This document shows positions 16,858-27,997 of a stretch of 64,000 nucleotides of DNA, piece after piece. Position 1 is the first letter of the stretch. Every line of letters starts with the position of its first letter. This stretch comes from Janthinobacterium rivuli (GTDB lineage: Bacteria; Pseudomonadota; Gammaproteobacteria; Burkholderiales; Burkholderiaceae_D). The stretch is from positions 186,001 to 250,000 of the forward strand of contig NZ_WFLJ01000010.1 of NCBI RefSeq assembly GCF_009208735.1, read 5' to 3'. The notes beneath the pieces are model-generated. The model searched no databases and was not told where the DNA came from. It saw only the letters and a list, made by a program, of their open reading frames with translations. Made by a program: the position numbers and the translations under genes.

Positions 16858-18078
16858 ATGAACAAACATTTCTTGAAAACTTTGCCTGCCGCCGTGGCGT
16901 TGGCCTTGAGCGCTTCGGCCGCCCAGGCCGCCCTGCCGATCGACTTCGGCGGCTACATCCGCTCGGGCTTCGGCACCAGCAGCGAAGGCGGCAAGGAAGC
17001 CTGTTTCGGCCTGGCCGGCGCCTCGTCCAAATATCGTCTGGGCAATGAGTGCGAAACCTACGGCGAGCTGAAATTCGGCGGCGAAGCCTTCAAGGCAGCC
17101 AACGGCACCACTTTCCGCATCAATACCCTGGTGGCGTTCTCCGTCAACCAGAACCAGGACTGGGAGCAATCGGATCCGTCGTGGCGCGAAATGAACGTGG
17201 TGGCCGACAAGATCGGCACGGGCGCCTTCGCCGAAGCGCGCGCCTGGGTCGGCAAGCGCTACTATGACCGCCAGGACGTGCACATCACCGATTACTACTT
17301 CTGGAACAACAGCGGCCCTGGCGCCGGCCTGGAAAACATCGACCTGGGCGCCGCCAAGCTGGCCTACGCCATCGTGCGCACGGCCGATGACGGCGACAGC
17401 AAGCGCATGGGCCTGTCGCACGACCTGCGCTTCTCCGGCATCAAGGTCAACCCGGACGGTGAACTGACGCTGGGCCTGCAATTTAATCAGAAACGCAACG
17501 CGCAAGGCGCGGCACCCATCGCCAGCGGCCACTTGCTGACCATCATGCATACGCAAGGCAATCTGCTGGGCGGCTTCAACAAGGTGGCATTACAGTACGG
17601 CAAAGGCAGCGCCGCCAACACGGGCGGCTTCAGCCTCGGCGCCAACAAGGATGACAAGGTCGTGCGCCTGACGGAACAGATCATGATCCAGCCCAAAGGC
17701 GCCTGGTCGGGCATGGGCACCTTCGTCTACGAAGACAAGGAAACGGCGGGCGTCAGCAGCAAGTGGACCTCGATCGGCGCGCGCCCCGTCTACCACTTCA
17801 CGGACAACTACAGCCTGGCCGTGGAACTGGGCCATGACATCGTCAAGCCGGAAGGCGGCGAGAGCCGCAACCTGACCAAGCTGACCTTCGCGCCGCAACT
17901 GTCGGCCGGCAACAGCTTCTGGTCGCGTCCCGTGCTGCGCGCCTTCTACACCTACGCCAAATGGAACAAGGCAGCCCAGTCGGCCGCCGCCGCGGAATCG
18001 GCGCTGTCGTCGACGGGCGTGTTTGGTGGCAAGACCAACGGCAGCTCCGTCGGTTTCCAGGTCGAGTCCTGGTGGTAA
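16858..18078 (+). CDS. Maltoporin-like carbohydrate porin (LamB family)
   Basis: A 406-aa outer-membrane beta-barrel with a signal peptide cleaved after AAQA (residue ~23). The mature start LPIDFGGYIRSGFGTSSEGG and GASSKYRLGNECETYGELKF are strongly LamB-like, as are the aromatic-rich YYFWNNSGPGAGLENID and the terminal aromatic residue in VESWW. LamB trimers pass maltose and maltodextrins across the outer membrane along an aromatic slide. GGAG precedes ATG 16858. It is the first gene of the maltose locus and has its own operator-controlled promoter and terminator. It could equally be a ScrY- or BglH-type porin, but the locus argues for malto-oligosaccharides. Confidence 0.88.
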   Translation: MNKHFLKTLPAAVALALSASAAQAALPIDFGGYIRSGFGTSSEGGKEACFGLAGASSKYRLGNECETYGELKFGGEAFKAANGTTFRINTLVAFSVNQNQDWEQSDPSWREMNVVADKIGTGAFAEARAWVGKRYYDRQDVHITDYYFWNNSGPGAGLENIDLGAAKLAYAIVRTADDGDSKRMGLSHDLRFSGIKVNPDGELTLGLQFNQKRNAQGAAPIASGHLLTIMHTQGNLLGGFNKVALQYGKGSAANTGGFSLGANKDDKVVRLTEQIMIQPKGAWSGMGTFVYEDKETAGVSSKWTSIGARPVYHFTDNYSLAVELGHDIVKPEGGESRNLTKLTFAPQLSAGNSFWSRPVLRAFYTYAKWNKAAQSAAAAESALSSTGVFGGKTNGSSVGFQVESWW

Positions 18079-18239
18079 GCGCAGGACTCTAGAACGTCGG
18101 CAGGCGTCTCCGGACGCTTGCCGGTGGCAGCAACACCGCCCGCTTATCCAGGGGCAAGTAATATCCGGACCCACCATTTCGCCGCTGCACGCGATGGCCG
18201 GCAGCTTCAATGTAGTGATTCAGCAGTATCCTCTTTTAG

Positions 18240-18274
18240 CGCGGGCGCCCCTGGGTTTGCCCGCGTATTTTTTT
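18240..18274 (+). terminator. Intrinsic terminator after the porin
   Basis: CGCGGGC (18240-18246) pairs perfectly with GCCCGCG (18259-18265), followed by TA and seven T. It is the only clear structure in the 341-bp spacer 18079-18419; the rest presumably carries the LacI-type gene's promoter, which I cannot place with confidence. Confidence 0.85.
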
Positions 18275-18419
18275 GGGCGCCGCCGCCGCTTGTCATGACC
18301 CTGATCAATCCGGCATTTATCAGATAAACTACCCTTCATCGCACCGCACCGCTCCCGCCCACCGGCAGGAGGCCGGCAGCGGCAAGACCCACCCAAGACA
18401 GACCCCGACCGCAGCATCC

Positions 18420-19430
18420 ATGAACCTCAAAAATCTCGCCAAAACGCTAGGAATATCCGAAACCACCGTCAGCCGCGCCTTGAACGGCTATCCGGAAGTG
18501 AGTGAACGCACGCGCGAGCGGGTGCTGGCCGCCGCGCAGGCGGCCGGCTACCGCCCCAATCCCATGGCGCGCAGCCTGGCCGTGGGGCGCACGAATATCG
18601 TCGGCATCATCTACCCGCTGATGCCGAACGACCTGGCCGACCCCATGTTCATCGAGATCGTGGGCGGCATGTCGGAAGCGCTGGAAGCGCAGCAGATGGA
18701 CATGATGATCGCGCCCGCCTCGGCCACCAATGAATTCCACACCTATGAACGCATGGTCAAGGGCCGCCGCATCGATGGCCTGATCGTCGGGCGCACCAAA
18801 CCGTTCGACGAGCGCATCGCCTACCTGGCGCAGCAGGGCATGCCGTTCGTCGCGCACGGCCGCACGCAGCTGAACCAGCCGCACGCGTGGTTCGACTACG
18901 ATAATGAAGCGGGCATGCGCCTGGCCGTCGAGCGCCTGGCGCAGCTGGGCCACCAGCGCATCGGCCTGATCAGCGCCACGCCGGACCTGAACTTCGTGCG
19001 CCAGCGCGTCGAGAGTTTCCAGCACGCCATGCAGGCGGGTGGCCTGGCCGTCGACCCCGACAATCTGGTCGACAACGCGCACGACCGCCGCGCCGGTTAC
19101 CAGGCCATGCAGCGCCTGCTGGCCCGCTCGCCCCGCCCCACGGCCGTCATCGTCGACAACCACATGTCGGGCGTGGGCGCCGTGCGCGCCCTGCTCGACG
19201 CGGGCATCGCCATCGGCCGCGAGATGTCGCTGATCGTCTGGGGCGTGATGGAAGATTCCCTGGCCGGCCACAACGTCACCACCGTCGTCCAGCCCGACCC
19301 GCGCGGCGCCGGCGCAAAGATGATCCACATGCTGCTGGCCCTGATGGACGGCACGCCCGTCAGCGACTTGCAGGAACTGTGGCCGTGCGAACTGCTGCCG
19401 GGCGAGTCGGCCGGTCCCGTGCCGAACTAG
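18420..19430 (+). CDS. LacI-family repressor of the maltose locus
   Basis: A 336-aa protein with the LacI DNA-binding head at residues 1-48 (NLAKTLGISETTVSRALNGY, then VSERTRERVLAAA) and hinge helix NPMARSLAVGRT. A periplasmic-binding-protein-like sugar domain follows (~60-330). The start at 18420 places the HTH right at the N-terminus, as usual. Its target is inferred to be the AAAGCGCTTT palindromes before the porin and the alpha-glucosidase, a typical LacI-family half-site symmetry with a central CpG. No such site precedes its own gene. The inducer is probably a maltodextrin or glucose derivative. Confidence 0.9.
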   Translation: MNLKNLAKTLGISETTVSRALNGYPEVSERTRERVLAAAQAAGYRPNPMARSLAVGRTNIVGIIYPLMPNDLADPMFIEIVGGMSEALEAQQMDMMIAPASATNEFHTYERMVKGRRIDGLIVGRTKPFDERIAYLAQQGMPFVAHGRTQLNQPHAWFDYDNEAGMRLAVERLAQLGHQRIGLISATPDLNFVRQRVESFQHAMQAGGLAVDPDNLVDNAHDRRAGYQAMQRLLARSPRPTAVIVDNHMSGVGAVRALLDAGIAIGREMSLIVWGVMEDSLAGHNVTTVVQPDPRGAGAKMIHMLLALMDGTPVSDLQELWPCELLPGESAGPVPN

Positions 19431-19450
19431 GCATTTTCCGCTGTCCCCAT

Positions 19451-19474
19451 GCCGCCGGCCGCCTTGCCGGCGGC
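19451..19474 (+). terminator. GC-rich hairpin after the LacI-type gene
   Basis: GCCGCCGGC, loop CGCCTT, GCCGGCGGC, 20 bp after the stop. No U-run follows, so termination would be weak or factor-assisted. Confidence 0.45.
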
Positions 19475-19534
19475 GGCGCATCGTTGTCCTGAATCACCCT
19501 CATAAAAAAATCGTATGTCTGGCGCGTGTATCGC

Positions 19535-19586
19535 TTTACTTTTCAAAGCGCTTTGAACTATACTCATTTCATACCCAAAGCGCTTT
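19535..19586 (+). promoter_or_regulatory. Alpha-glucosidase/mal operon promoter with two AAAGCGCTTT operators
   Basis: TTTACT (19535-19540), an 18-bp spacer and TATACT (19559-19564), with AAAGCGCTTT at 19545-19554 inside the spacer and again at 19577-19586, 32 bp on (about three helical turns). The stretch from the first operator through the -10 is identical to that of the porin promoter. The promoter probably drives aglA-malK-malE-malF-malG-amylase-kinase. Confidence 0.85.
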
Positions 19587-19670
19587 GAATTTTAAAATAA
19601 GACGTTCGCCTACCAACCAGCAGCGCCGCCCTGATAGCCACGGCTACAGACAACTTTTAAGAAATCATTC

Positions 19671-21308
19671 ATGCCGACCATTCAGAACAATCTCGCCCAC
19701 CTGCCCGCCGACTGGTGGCGCAGCGCCGTCATCTACCAGGTCTATCCACGCAGCTTCCTCGACAGCAATGGCGACGGCATCGGCGACTTGCCCGGCATTA
19801 CCTCCAAGCTCGATTACATCGCCGCCCTGGGCGCCGACATCGTGTGGATCTCGCCCTTCTTCACGTCGCCGATGAAAGACTTCGGCTACGACGTGGCCGA
19901 CTTCTGCGACGTCGACCCCATGTTTGGCACCCTGGCCGATTTCGACCGCCTGGTGGCGCGCGCCCATGAACTGGGCTTGAAAGTGATGATCGACCAGGTG
20001 CTGTCGCACTCGTCCGACAACCACCCGTGGTTCGTGGAAAGCCGCTCCAGCCGCGACAACGCCAAGGCCGACTGGTATGTGTGGGCCGACCAGAAACCGG
20101 ATGGCACGGCGCCGAACAACTGGCTGTCCGTGTTCGGCGGTTCCGCGTGGCAATGGGAGCCGCGCCGCGGCCAGTACTACCTGCACGATTTCCTCGCCAG
20201 CCAGCCCGACCTGAATTTCCACAATCCGGCCGTGCAGCAGGCGCAGCTGGACAACCTGCGTTTCTGGCTCGAGCGCGGCGTCGATGGCTTCCGCTTCGAT
20301 TCCTGCAACTTCCCGTATCACGACCAGTTGCTGCGCGACAATCCGCCAGCCGCGCAGCGCGACGCCAGCAGCGTGTCGGCCATCAACCCGTACGGCATGC
20401 AGGCGCACGTGTACGACAAGACGCAGCCGGAAAACATCGCCTACCTGCAGCGCGTGCGCGCCGTGCTCGATGAATACCAGGCCATTTCCATCGGCGAAGT
20501 GGGCGACGACAATGCGCTCGCCACCATGGCCGCCTACACGGGCGCCGACAAGCTGCACATGGCTTACAGTTTCAACTTGCTGACGGCGGAGTTCTCGGCC
20601 GCGCACATCCGCACCCAGGTGGAAGAATTCGAGGCGCAAGTGGCCGACGGCTGGGCGTCCTGGTCCGTGGGCAACCACGACAGCGTGCGCGTCATGACGC
20701 GCTGGGGCGGCGATAATCCATCGCCATCGCTGGCCAAGGTGGTGCTGGCCGTGCAGGCGGCGCTGAAAGGCACGCCGTGCCTGTACCAGGGCGACGAGCT
20801 GGCCCTGACGGAAGCGGACATTCCTTTCGAGGCGCTGCAAGACCCGTACGGCATCCCGTTCTGGCCCCAGTTCAAGGGCCGCGACGGCTGCCGCACACCG
20901 ATGCCGTGGGTGGCCGAAGCGCCGCACGGCGGCTTCAGCACTGCCAAACCCTGGCTGCCCGTGCCGCCTGAACACCTGGCGCGCGCCGTCGACGTGGAAG
21001 AGCGCGATAGCGCCTCGCCGCTGCAGTTTGCGCAGAAGATCCTCGCCTGGCGCCGCACCCTGCCGCAATTGCTGCGCGGCGATATCGTTTTCTTCGATGC
21101 GCCGGAACCCGTGCTGGCCCTGCGCCGCGACCTGCCCGGCCAACCGTCCGTGCTGGCCGCCTTCAATCTGGGCACGCAAGCCGTCACCTTCGCCTGGCCC
21201 GATGCGGCGCCGGCGGCCAACCTGGCCGGTCACGGCTTGCCAGGAAACAAAGATGGTCAACAGATCAGCTTGCCCGCGCATGGCGGCTGGTTCGGCACCT
21301 TGGCGTAA
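19671..21308 (+). CDS. aglA: GH13 alpha-glucosidase
   Basis: A 545-aa cytoplasmic glycoside hydrolase family 13 enzyme without a signal peptide. The start is IYQVYPRSFLDSNGDGIGDL. The catalytic triad is visible: nucleophile Asp210 (DGFRFDSC), acid/base Glu276 (SIGEVGDD) and transition-state Asp337 (VGNHDSVR). The sequence resembles the GH13 subfamily 23 enzymes of Xanthomonas and Halomonas, which split maltose and short alpha-glucosides and transglycosylate. Its role would be to release glucose from maltodextrins brought in by MalEFGK. It is the first gene of the transport operon, directly under an operator-controlled promoter. Confidence 0.9.
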   Translation: MPTIQNNLAHLPADWWRSAVIYQVYPRSFLDSNGDGIGDLPGITSKLDYIAALGADIVWISPFFTSPMKDFGYDVADFCDVDPMFGTLADFDRLVARAHELGLKVMIDQVLSHSSDNHPWFVESRSSRDNAKADWYVWADQKPDGTAPNNWLSVFGGSAWQWEPRRGQYYLHDFLASQPDLNFHNPAVQQAQLDNLRFWLERGVDGFRFDSCNFPYHDQLLRDNPPAAQRDASSVSAINPYGMQAHVYDKTQPENIAYLQRVRAVLDEYQAISIGEVGDDNALATMAAYTGADKLHMAYSFNLLTAEFSAAHIRTQVEEFEAQVADGWASWSVGNHDSVRVMTRWGGDNPSPSLAKVVLAVQAALKGTPCLYQGDELALTEADIPFEALQDPYGIPFWPQFKGRDGCRTPMPWVAEAPHGGFSTAKPWLPVPPEHLARAVDVEERDSASPLQFAQKILAWRRTLPQLLRGDIVFFDAPEPVLALRRDLPGQPSVLAAFNLGTQAVTFAWPDAAPAANLAGHGLPGNKDGQQISLPAHGGWFGTLA

Positions 21309-21320
21309 ATCGCAGGCTTT

Positions 21321-21369
21321 GGCGGCCATGCCGCCAATTACAATAACGAGCCCCGCGCATCAGCGGGGC
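21321..21369 (+). other. Two intercistronic hairpins between aglA and malK
   Basis: GGCGGC-CAT-GCCGCC (21321-21335) and GCCCCGC-GCATCA-GCGGGGC (21350-21369) in the 84-bp gap. Neither has a U-run. They may slow RNA decay or dampen read-through; transcription into malK is still expected because malK has no operator of its own. Confidence 0.45.
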
Positions 21370-21392
21370 CGAATTGACAGAATGAGGACGAC

Positions 21393-22478
<1,086 letters not shown>

Positions 22479-22492
22479 TTCCACATTTAAGG

Positions 22493-22520
22493 GGCCAGGC
22501 GCTACAGGCGCCGCCTGGCC
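22493..22520 (+). other. Hairpin between malK and malE
   Basis: GGCCAGGCG (22493-22501) pairs perfectly with CGCCTGGCC (22512-22520) across a 10-nt loop. No U-run follows. It lies in the 109-bp malK-malE gap, where it may allow separate mRNA levels for the binding protein. Confidence 0.45.
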
Positions 22521-22587
22521 TGGTTGCATCGTTTCAGCCTTGATACTCAACATAAACTTAGCATAAAAAAAGATACTGGAGATTGAC

Positions 22588-23808
22588 ATGTCCTTCACGC
22601 ACCCGAAACGCAGCTTCATCAAAACCACCCTGATCGCCGCCGCCCTGGCCGGCATCGGCAACCTGGCCGCCGTCAGCATGGCGAACGCGGCCGAAGCAGG
22701 CACCCTCCTGATCTGGATCAATGGCGACAAAGGCTACAAGGGCCTGGCCAAGGTCGGCGAGGAATTCACCAAGAAGACGGGCGTCAAGGTCGTCGTCGAG
22801 CACCCGGAAGATGCGCCAAACAAATTCCAGCAAGCGGCGGCCGCCGGCAAGGGCCCGGACATCTGGATCTGGCCGCATGACCGCATCGGCGGCTGGATCG
22901 ACGCCGGCTTGCTGCAACCAGTGACGCCAAGCAAGGAAGCGCGCGCCGCCATCCTGCCGCTGGCGTGGAACGCCTTTACCGTGGGCGGCAAGACCTGGGG
23001 CTACCCGATTTCCATCGAAGCCGTCGCCCTCGTCTACAACAAGGACCTGGTGCCGACCCCGCCAAAGACCTTCGAGGAAATCGCCGCGCTGGACAAAAAA
23101 CTCTCCGCGCAAGGCAAGAAAGCCATCCTGTGGGATTACACGAATACCTATTTCACCTGGCCTTTGCTGGGCGCGGGCGGCGGCTTCCCGTTTGAAGTCA
23201 AGAGCGACGGCCGCTACGATGCGGCCAAGACGGGTGTCAACAATGCCGGTTCGCAAGCGGGCGTGAATGCGCTGATGACCCTGATCAACAGCGGCGCCAT
23301 GCCGAAGGGCGCCGGCTACGCGGAAATGGAAGCGGGCTTCAACCAGGGCAAGATCGCCATGATGATCAACGGTCCATGGTCGTGGGACAACGCGCGCAAA
23401 TCGAAGATCAATTACGGCGTGGCAACGATCCCTACCGTCGCAGGCAAGACGGCCACCCCATTCGTGGGCGTGCTGGGCGCGATGATTTCGAAAGCCAGCC
23501 CGAACAAGGACCTGGCGACGGAATTCCTGGAAAACCAGATGCTGCAGCTCAATGGCCTGAAAACCATCAATGCCGACGTCCCGCTGGGCACGCCAGCGAA
23601 CAAGGTGCTGTTCGCCGAATTGAAAGCCAATCCGAACATCCAGGCGACGATGGAAAGCGCGCAAGCGGGTCGCCCGATGCCAAACAACCCGGAAATGGGC
23701 CGCTTCTGGTCGTCGATGCAATCGGCGCTGGAAAACATCACGCAAGGCCGCCAGACGACCAAGGATGGCCTGGATGCGGCGGCGAAGCGGATTACGACGG
23801 CGAATTGA
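22588..23808 (+). CDS. malE: Maltose/maltodextrin-binding protein
   Basis: A 406-aa periplasmic solute-binding protein with a signal peptide (hydrophobic core [19 protein letters not shown], cleavage near AANA). The mature sequence follows MalE closely: [65 protein letters not shown] and [11 protein letters not shown]. It delivers maltose and maltodextrins to MalFG. GGAG lies six bases before ATG. Inverted repeats flank the gene on both sides, which may set a high malE mRNA level relative to the membrane subunits. Confidence 0.95.
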   Translation: MSFTHPKRSFIKTTLIAAALAGIGNLAAVSMANAAEAGTLLIWINGDKGYKGLAKVGEEFTKKTGVKVVVEHPEDAPNKFQQAAAAGKGPDIWIWPHDRIGGWIDAGLLQPVTPSKEARAAILPLAWNAFTVGGKTWGYPISIEAVALVYNKDLVPTPPKTFEEIAALDKKLSAQGKKAILWDYTNTYFTWPLLGAGGGFPFEVKSDGRYDAAKTGVNNAGSQAGVNALMTLINSGAMPKGAGYAEMEAGFNQGKIAMMINGPWSWDNARKSKINYGVATIPTVAGKTATPFVGVLGAMISKASPNKDLATEFLENQMLQLNGLKTINADVPLGTPANKVLFAELKANPNIQATMESAQAGRPMPNNPEMGRFWSSMQSALENITQGRQTTKDGLDAAAKRITTAN

Positions 23809-23821
23809 TAAACGCTGGTTA

Positions 23822-23883
23822 GGCGAAATTTAATTTTCGCCCATCAGCAGAAATCCGGGGTCAGACCCGCCGGGTCTGACCCC
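23822..23883 (+). repeat. Palindromic element between malE and malF
   Basis: Two stem-loops: GGCGAAA-TTTAAT-TTTCGCC (23822-23841) and GGGGTCAGACCC-GCC-GGGTCTGACCCC (23857-23883). The second is a near copy of the 27-bp palindrome at 42663-42689, with the same arms except one base and a different 3-nt loop. The position mirrors the REP palindromes between malE and malF in Escherichia coli. An mRNA-protective role is inferred from that parallel. Confidence 0.75.
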
Positions 23884-23941
23884 AGCTCTCCATTGCGTAC
23901 AAGTTCGACGCAAACAGCATCCATCTTCACAGGTATCCATC

Positions 23942-25453
23942 GTGCGCAAGTTTATCGGCCCTACGGTATTGACCATCAGCATGGCGCTGGGTCTGTATCT
24001 GCTCTTCATGTTGTACATTTCCGGCCAGACCATGCTGGCCGCCGTTTTCCTCGGCTTGCTGACCCTGACGACGTTTGTCTTCACGTCGCCGCGCGCCTAT
24101 GCTTACCGCTATCTGTTTCCCGGCATCACGGCCGTCATCGTCTTCGTGCTGCTGCCGATGGTGTACACGGTGTCGATCGGCTTTACCAATTTCAGCTCGC
24201 GCAACCTGCTCACCTATGAGCGCGCCACGCAATATTTGCTGGACGAGACGCAGCGCGTGGAAAGCGCCGGCTATGCGATGACCGTGCACGCCGACAACAA
24301 GGAATACCGCTTGCGCCTGGAAAGCCCGGACACGGGCGAAGTGCTGCTGACGCAGCCGCTGGCCCTCAAGCGCGCCGTGCCCCTGAACGTGGAAGTGGCG
24401 CCGCCCGATCCCGTGCAGGCGCCCGTGCTGGCTCCGCCGCTGCCCATCAAGGACATCATCGCCCTGCAAAAGGATTTGAAGCTGCTGACCCTCGTGTTGC
24501 CGAACAAGATCGAGCTGCGCATGGTGGGCTTGCGCGAATTCGGCCCCGTCGCGCATGTCTACAAGCAGTTACCGGACAAAACGCTCAAGAAAGTCGCCAC
24601 GGGCGAACTGGTCAAGCCAAACTTCAAGACGGGCTTTTATGAAATGCCGGACGGCACGAAACTGGAACCGGGTTTCAAGGTCAACGTGGGTTTCGCCAAC
24701 TTCGTCAAGATTTTCTCCGATGAAGCGTTCCGCGGCCCCTTCCTGCGCATTTTCGTCTGGACCATCGTCTTCGCCCTGATCAGCGTGGCCACCACCACGG
24801 GCCTGGGCATGGTGCTGGCCGTGCTGCTGAACTGGGATGCGCTGCGCTTCCGCGGCCTCTACCGCACCCTGCTGTTCCTGCCGTACGCCGTACCGGGCTT
24901 CATTTCCATCCTGGTCTTCAAGGGCTTGTTCAACAATAACTTTGGCGAAATCAACCTCGTGCTCGACGCCCTGTTCGGCATCAAGCCCGCCTGGTTCTCG
25001 GACACCACCCTGGCCAAGGCCATGATTTTGATCGTCAACACCTGGCTCGGCTACCCCTACATGATGGTCGTGTGCATGGGCCTGATCAAGGCGATCCCAT
25101 CGGACCTGTACGAAGCGTCGGCCCTGGCCGGCGCGGGACCGCTGACGAATTTCTTCAAGATCACCCTGCCCCTGATCATCAAGCCCTTGACCCCCTTGAT
25201 GGTGGCCAGCCTGGGTTTCAACTTCAATAATTTCGTGCTGATCAGCTTGCTGACGGGCGGGCGTCCCGATTTCCTCGACACAACCTTGCCAGCGGGCACG
25301 ACCGACTTGCTCGTGTCCTACACCTACCGCATCGCGTTCGAGGATTCCGGCCAGAACTTCGGCCTGGCCGCCGCCATCTCGACCCTGATCTTCTTCCTCG
25401 TGGCCGCGATTTCGCTGGTCAACATGCGCCTGACGCGCATGAACAAAGCATAA
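23942..25453 (+). CDS. malF: Maltose ABC transporter permease MalF
   Basis: A 503-aa inner-membrane permease. It has N-terminal TM segments (~7-24, ~28-46, ~54-75), then a large periplasmic domain (~95-255) that is typical of MalF, and then the transport core. The EAA loop that contacts MalK reads [20 protein letters not shown]. The start is a GTG at 23942; the next ATG lies well inside the first TM region. It forms a heterodimer with MalG, whose gene starts 10 bp downstream. The malE-malF gap contains repeated palindromes. Confidence 0.95.
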   Translation: MRKFIGPTVLTISMALGLYLLFMLYISGQTMLAAVFLGLLTLTTFVFTSPRAYAYRYLFPGITAVIVFVLLPMVYTVSIGFTNFSSRNLLTYERATQYLLDETQRVESAGYAMTVHADNKEYRLRLESPDTGEVLLTQPLALKRAVPLNVEVAPPDPVQAPVLAPPLPIKDIIALQKDLKLLTLVLPNKIELRMVGLREFGPVAHVYKQLPDKTLKKVATGELVKPNFKTGFYEMPDGTKLEPGFKVNVGFANFVKIFSDEAFRGPFLRIFVWTIVFALISVATTTGLGMVLAVLLNWDALRFRGLYRTLLFLPYAVPGFISILVFKGLFNNNFGEINLVLDALFGIKPAWFSDTTLAKAMILIVNTWLGYPYMMVVCMGLIKAIPSDLYEASALAGAGPLTNFFKITLPLIIKPLTPLMVASLGFNFNNFVLISLLTGGRPDFLDTTLPAGTTDLLVSYTYRIAFEDSGQNFGLAAAISTLIFFLVAAISLVNMRLTRMNKA

Positions 25454-25463
25454 AGGACAGACC

Positions 25464-26354
25464 ATGGCTATCGTTGTCGACCGTTCCAACCGCTGGCGCA
25501 TCCTGGCGGCCCACGTCGCCGTGATCGCGCTGATCGCGCTGGTGATGTTCCCCTTCCTGATGATTCTCTCGATCTCCCTGCGGCCCGGCAACTTCGCCTC
25601 GGGCAGCCTGATACCGCCCGAGATCAGCTTCGAACACTGGCGACTGGCGCTGGGCATGTCCTACCAGGCCCCCAACGGCGCCCTGGTCGAGCCGGACTTC
25701 CCCGTGCTGCTGTGGCTATGGAATTCCATCAAGGTGGCCAGCATGAGCGCCACCGTCACCGTGCTGCTGTCGACCACCTGCGCGTATGCGTTCGCGCGCA
25801 TGCAGTTCCGCTTCAAGTCGCAGACCCTGTCGGCGCTGATGCTGCTGCAGATGTTCCCCGCCGTGCTGGCCCTGGTGGCCATCTACGCCATCTTCGATGT
25901 GCTGGGCAGCTACGTGCCGTGGCTGGGCATCGACCACCACGGCAGCCTGGTGCTGGCCTACACTGGCGGCATCGCCCTGCATATCTGGACCATCAAGGGC
26001 TACTATCAAACCATCCCCGTCGAGATCGAGGAAGCGGCCAAGGTCGACGGCGCCACGCAGTGGCAAGCGTTTGTCTACGTGCTGCTGCCGATGACGGTGC
26101 CCATCCTGATGGTCGTATTCCTGCTGTCCTTCATCGGCGCCATCATCGAATACCCGATCGCCTCCGTGCTGCTGCATGAACAGAACAACCTGACCCTGGC
26201 CGTCGGTTCGAAGCTGTTCCTGTACGAGCAAAAATACCTGTGGGGCGACTTCGCCGCGGCGGCCATCCTGTCCGGCCTGCCCATCACGGCCGTGTTCCTG
26301 CTGGCGCAAAAATGGATGATCTCCGGCCTGACGGCTGGCGGCGTGAAGGGCTGA
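25464..26354 (+). CDS. malG: Maltose ABC transporter permease MalG
   Basis: A 296-aa inner-membrane permease with six predicted TM segments. The EAA loop reads [15 protein letters not shown] and the conserved C-terminal end is [15 protein letters not shown], as in MalG proteins. It pairs with MalF; AAAGGA precedes the ATG. The amylase gene begins 2 bp after its stop, so translation is probably coupled. Confidence 0.95.
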   Translation: MAIVVDRSNRWRILAAHVAVIALIALVMFPFLMILSISLRPGNFASGSLIPPEISFEHWRLALGMSYQAPNGALVEPDFPVLLWLWNSIKVASMSATVTVLLSTTCAYAFARMQFRFKSQTLSALMLLQMFPAVLALVAIYAIFDVLGSYVPWLGIDHHGSLVLAYTGGIALHIWTIKGYYQTIPVEIEEAAKVDGATQWQAFVYVLLPMTVPILMVVFLLSFIGAIIEYPIASVLLHEQNNLTLAVGSKLFLYEQKYLWGDFAAAAILSGLPITAVFLLAQKWMISGLTAGGVKG

Positions 26355-26356
26355 CC

Positions 26357-27997
26357 ATGCGCCGCTCCCTGACTACGCTGGCCGCCCTGTTACTCAGCGC
26401 TTCGGCGCAGGCAGGGAGCGTCAGCTTCGCTGACAACCCCATCGTCTACTTCGCCGTGACGGACCGTTTCGCCAACGGCAACCCCGGCAACGACCACAGT
26501 TATGGCCGCGCCGCCGACCCGCAAGGCGGCGACGTCGGCACGTTTCACGGCGGCGACATCGCCGGCATCACGCAGCAGCTCAAAGCCGGCTATTTCAAGG
26601 AACTGGGCGTCAACGCCCTGTGGATCACGGCGCCGTACGAGCAGATACACGGCTGGGTGGTGGGCGGCAAGCAGCAATTCCAGCACTATGCCTACCACGG
26701 CTACTGGGCGCTCGACTACACCACCATGGACGCCAACATGGGCACGCGCGAAGAATTGCGCGAGATGATCGATCTCGCCCACGCGCAAGGCATCCGCGTG
26801 CTGTTCGACGTGGTGCTGAACCACCCCGGCTATGCGGACTTGCGCACCCTGGCCGAATATAAGGTGCCCGTGCTGTGGCCCGGTCACGAAAAGGCCGTGC
26901 TGCGCGACTATCACAGCTTCATCGACTACAACAACTTCGCATTCGCGCAGTGGTGGGGGCCGGACTGGGTGCGCGCGGGCTTGCCCGGCTACCCCGACGG
27001 CGGCAAGGACGACTACACGATGCAGCTGGCGTATCTGCCCGACTTCCGCACGGAGAGCGGCAAGGCCGTGGGCTTGCCGCCCATCCTGCAGCGTAAAAGC
27101 GACACGCGCGCCGTGGCCCTGCCCGATGCGACTGTCCGCACTTACCTTGTCCACTGGCTGGCCGACTGGGTGCGCGAATTCGGCGTCGACGGTTTCAGGG
27201 CCGACACCGTCAAGCACGTGGAGCCGGCCAGCTGGCTGGCCCTGCGCGCGGCGGCCACCGATGCATTGAAGGATTGGAAGGCGCGCCACCCGCAGCAGAA
27301 GATCGACGATGCGCCATTCTGGATGACGGGCGAAGCGTGGGGCCATGGCCCCGAGCACAGCAGCTGGCATGACGCGGGCTTCGATTCGATGATCAATTTC
27401 GATTTCCAGAATCGCGCCAACGGCGACTGGAAAAGCATCGACGGCGTGTACCGCCAGTACGCGGGCTTGCTGGGCAAGGGCCCGGGCCCCCGCTACGACA
27501 TCCTGTCGTATATCTCGTCGCACGACACCAGCCTGTTCCCGCGCGACCGGCTGAAACATGGCTTGTCGGCCCTGCTGCTGGCGCCGGGCGGCGTGCAGCT
27601 GTTCTATGGCGATGAAAGCGCGCGCCAGCCTGGCGCCGCGCCCATCGGCGACGAGCAGCAGGCCACACGCTCCGACATGAACTGGTCGTCGCTCGATGCG
27701 GCCACCCTGGCGCATGCGCGCAAGCTGGGCCAGTTCCGCCTGCGCCACCCTGCGCTGGCGCGCGGCGAACATCGCCTGATCGATGAACAACCGTACGCGT
27801 TCGCCCGCGTGATGGATGGCGACGCCGTCATCGCCGTGCCAGAGGCGCAAGGCGCCATCACCTTGAAAGTCCACGGCGTGTTCGCCGACGGCGCCCTGCT
27901 GCGCGACGCGTATACGAATCACACCTGTTTGGTTAAAAATGGCGCCGTCGCCGTGAACGCGGCCGGCACCGTCCTGTTAGAAAAGGCAGCACCATGA
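26357..27997 (+). CDS. malS: Periplasmic alpha-amylase, MalS-like GH13
   Basis: A 546-aa secreted GH13 enzyme with a short signal peptide (LTTLAALLLSASAQA, cleavage near residue 20). The domain start is IVYFAVTDRFANGNPGND. The region YHGYWALDYTTMDANMG, followed by GIRVLFDVVLNHPGY, closely resembles E. coli MalS. The catalytic residues are the Asp in DGFRADTVKH, the Glu in FWMTGEAWGHG and the Asp in YISSHDTSLF. It would trim long maltodextrins in the periplasm to sizes MalE can bind. The start at 26357 (2 bp after malG) is chosen over an earlier in-frame ATG inside malG because it gives the signal peptide. Its stop overlaps the next start. Confidence 0.9.
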   Translation: MRRSLTTLAALLLSASAQAGSVSFADNPIVYFAVTDRFANGNPGNDHSYGRAADPQGGDVGTFHGGDIAGITQQLKAGYFKELGVNALWITAPYEQIHGWVVGGKQQFQHYAYHGYWALDYTTMDANMGTREELREMIDLAHAQGIRVLFDVVLNHPGYADLRTLAEYKVPVLWPGHEKAVLRDYHSFIDYNNFAFAQWWGPDWVRAGLPGYPDGGKDDYTMQLAYLPDFRTESGKAVGLPPILQRKSDTRAVALPDATVRTYLVHWLADWVREFGVDGFRADTVKHVEPASWLALRAAATDALKDWKARHPQQKIDDAPFWMTGEAWGHGPEHSSWHDAGFDSMINFDFQNRANGDWKSIDGVYRQYAGLLGKGPGPRYDILSYISSHDTSLFPRDRLKHGLSALLLAPGGVQLFYGDESARQPGAAPIGDEQQATRSDMNWSSLDAATLAHARKLGQFRLRHPALARGEHRLIDEQPYAFARVMDGDAVIAVPEAQGAITLKVHGVFADGALLRDAYTNHTCLVKNGAVAVNAAGTVLLEKAAP

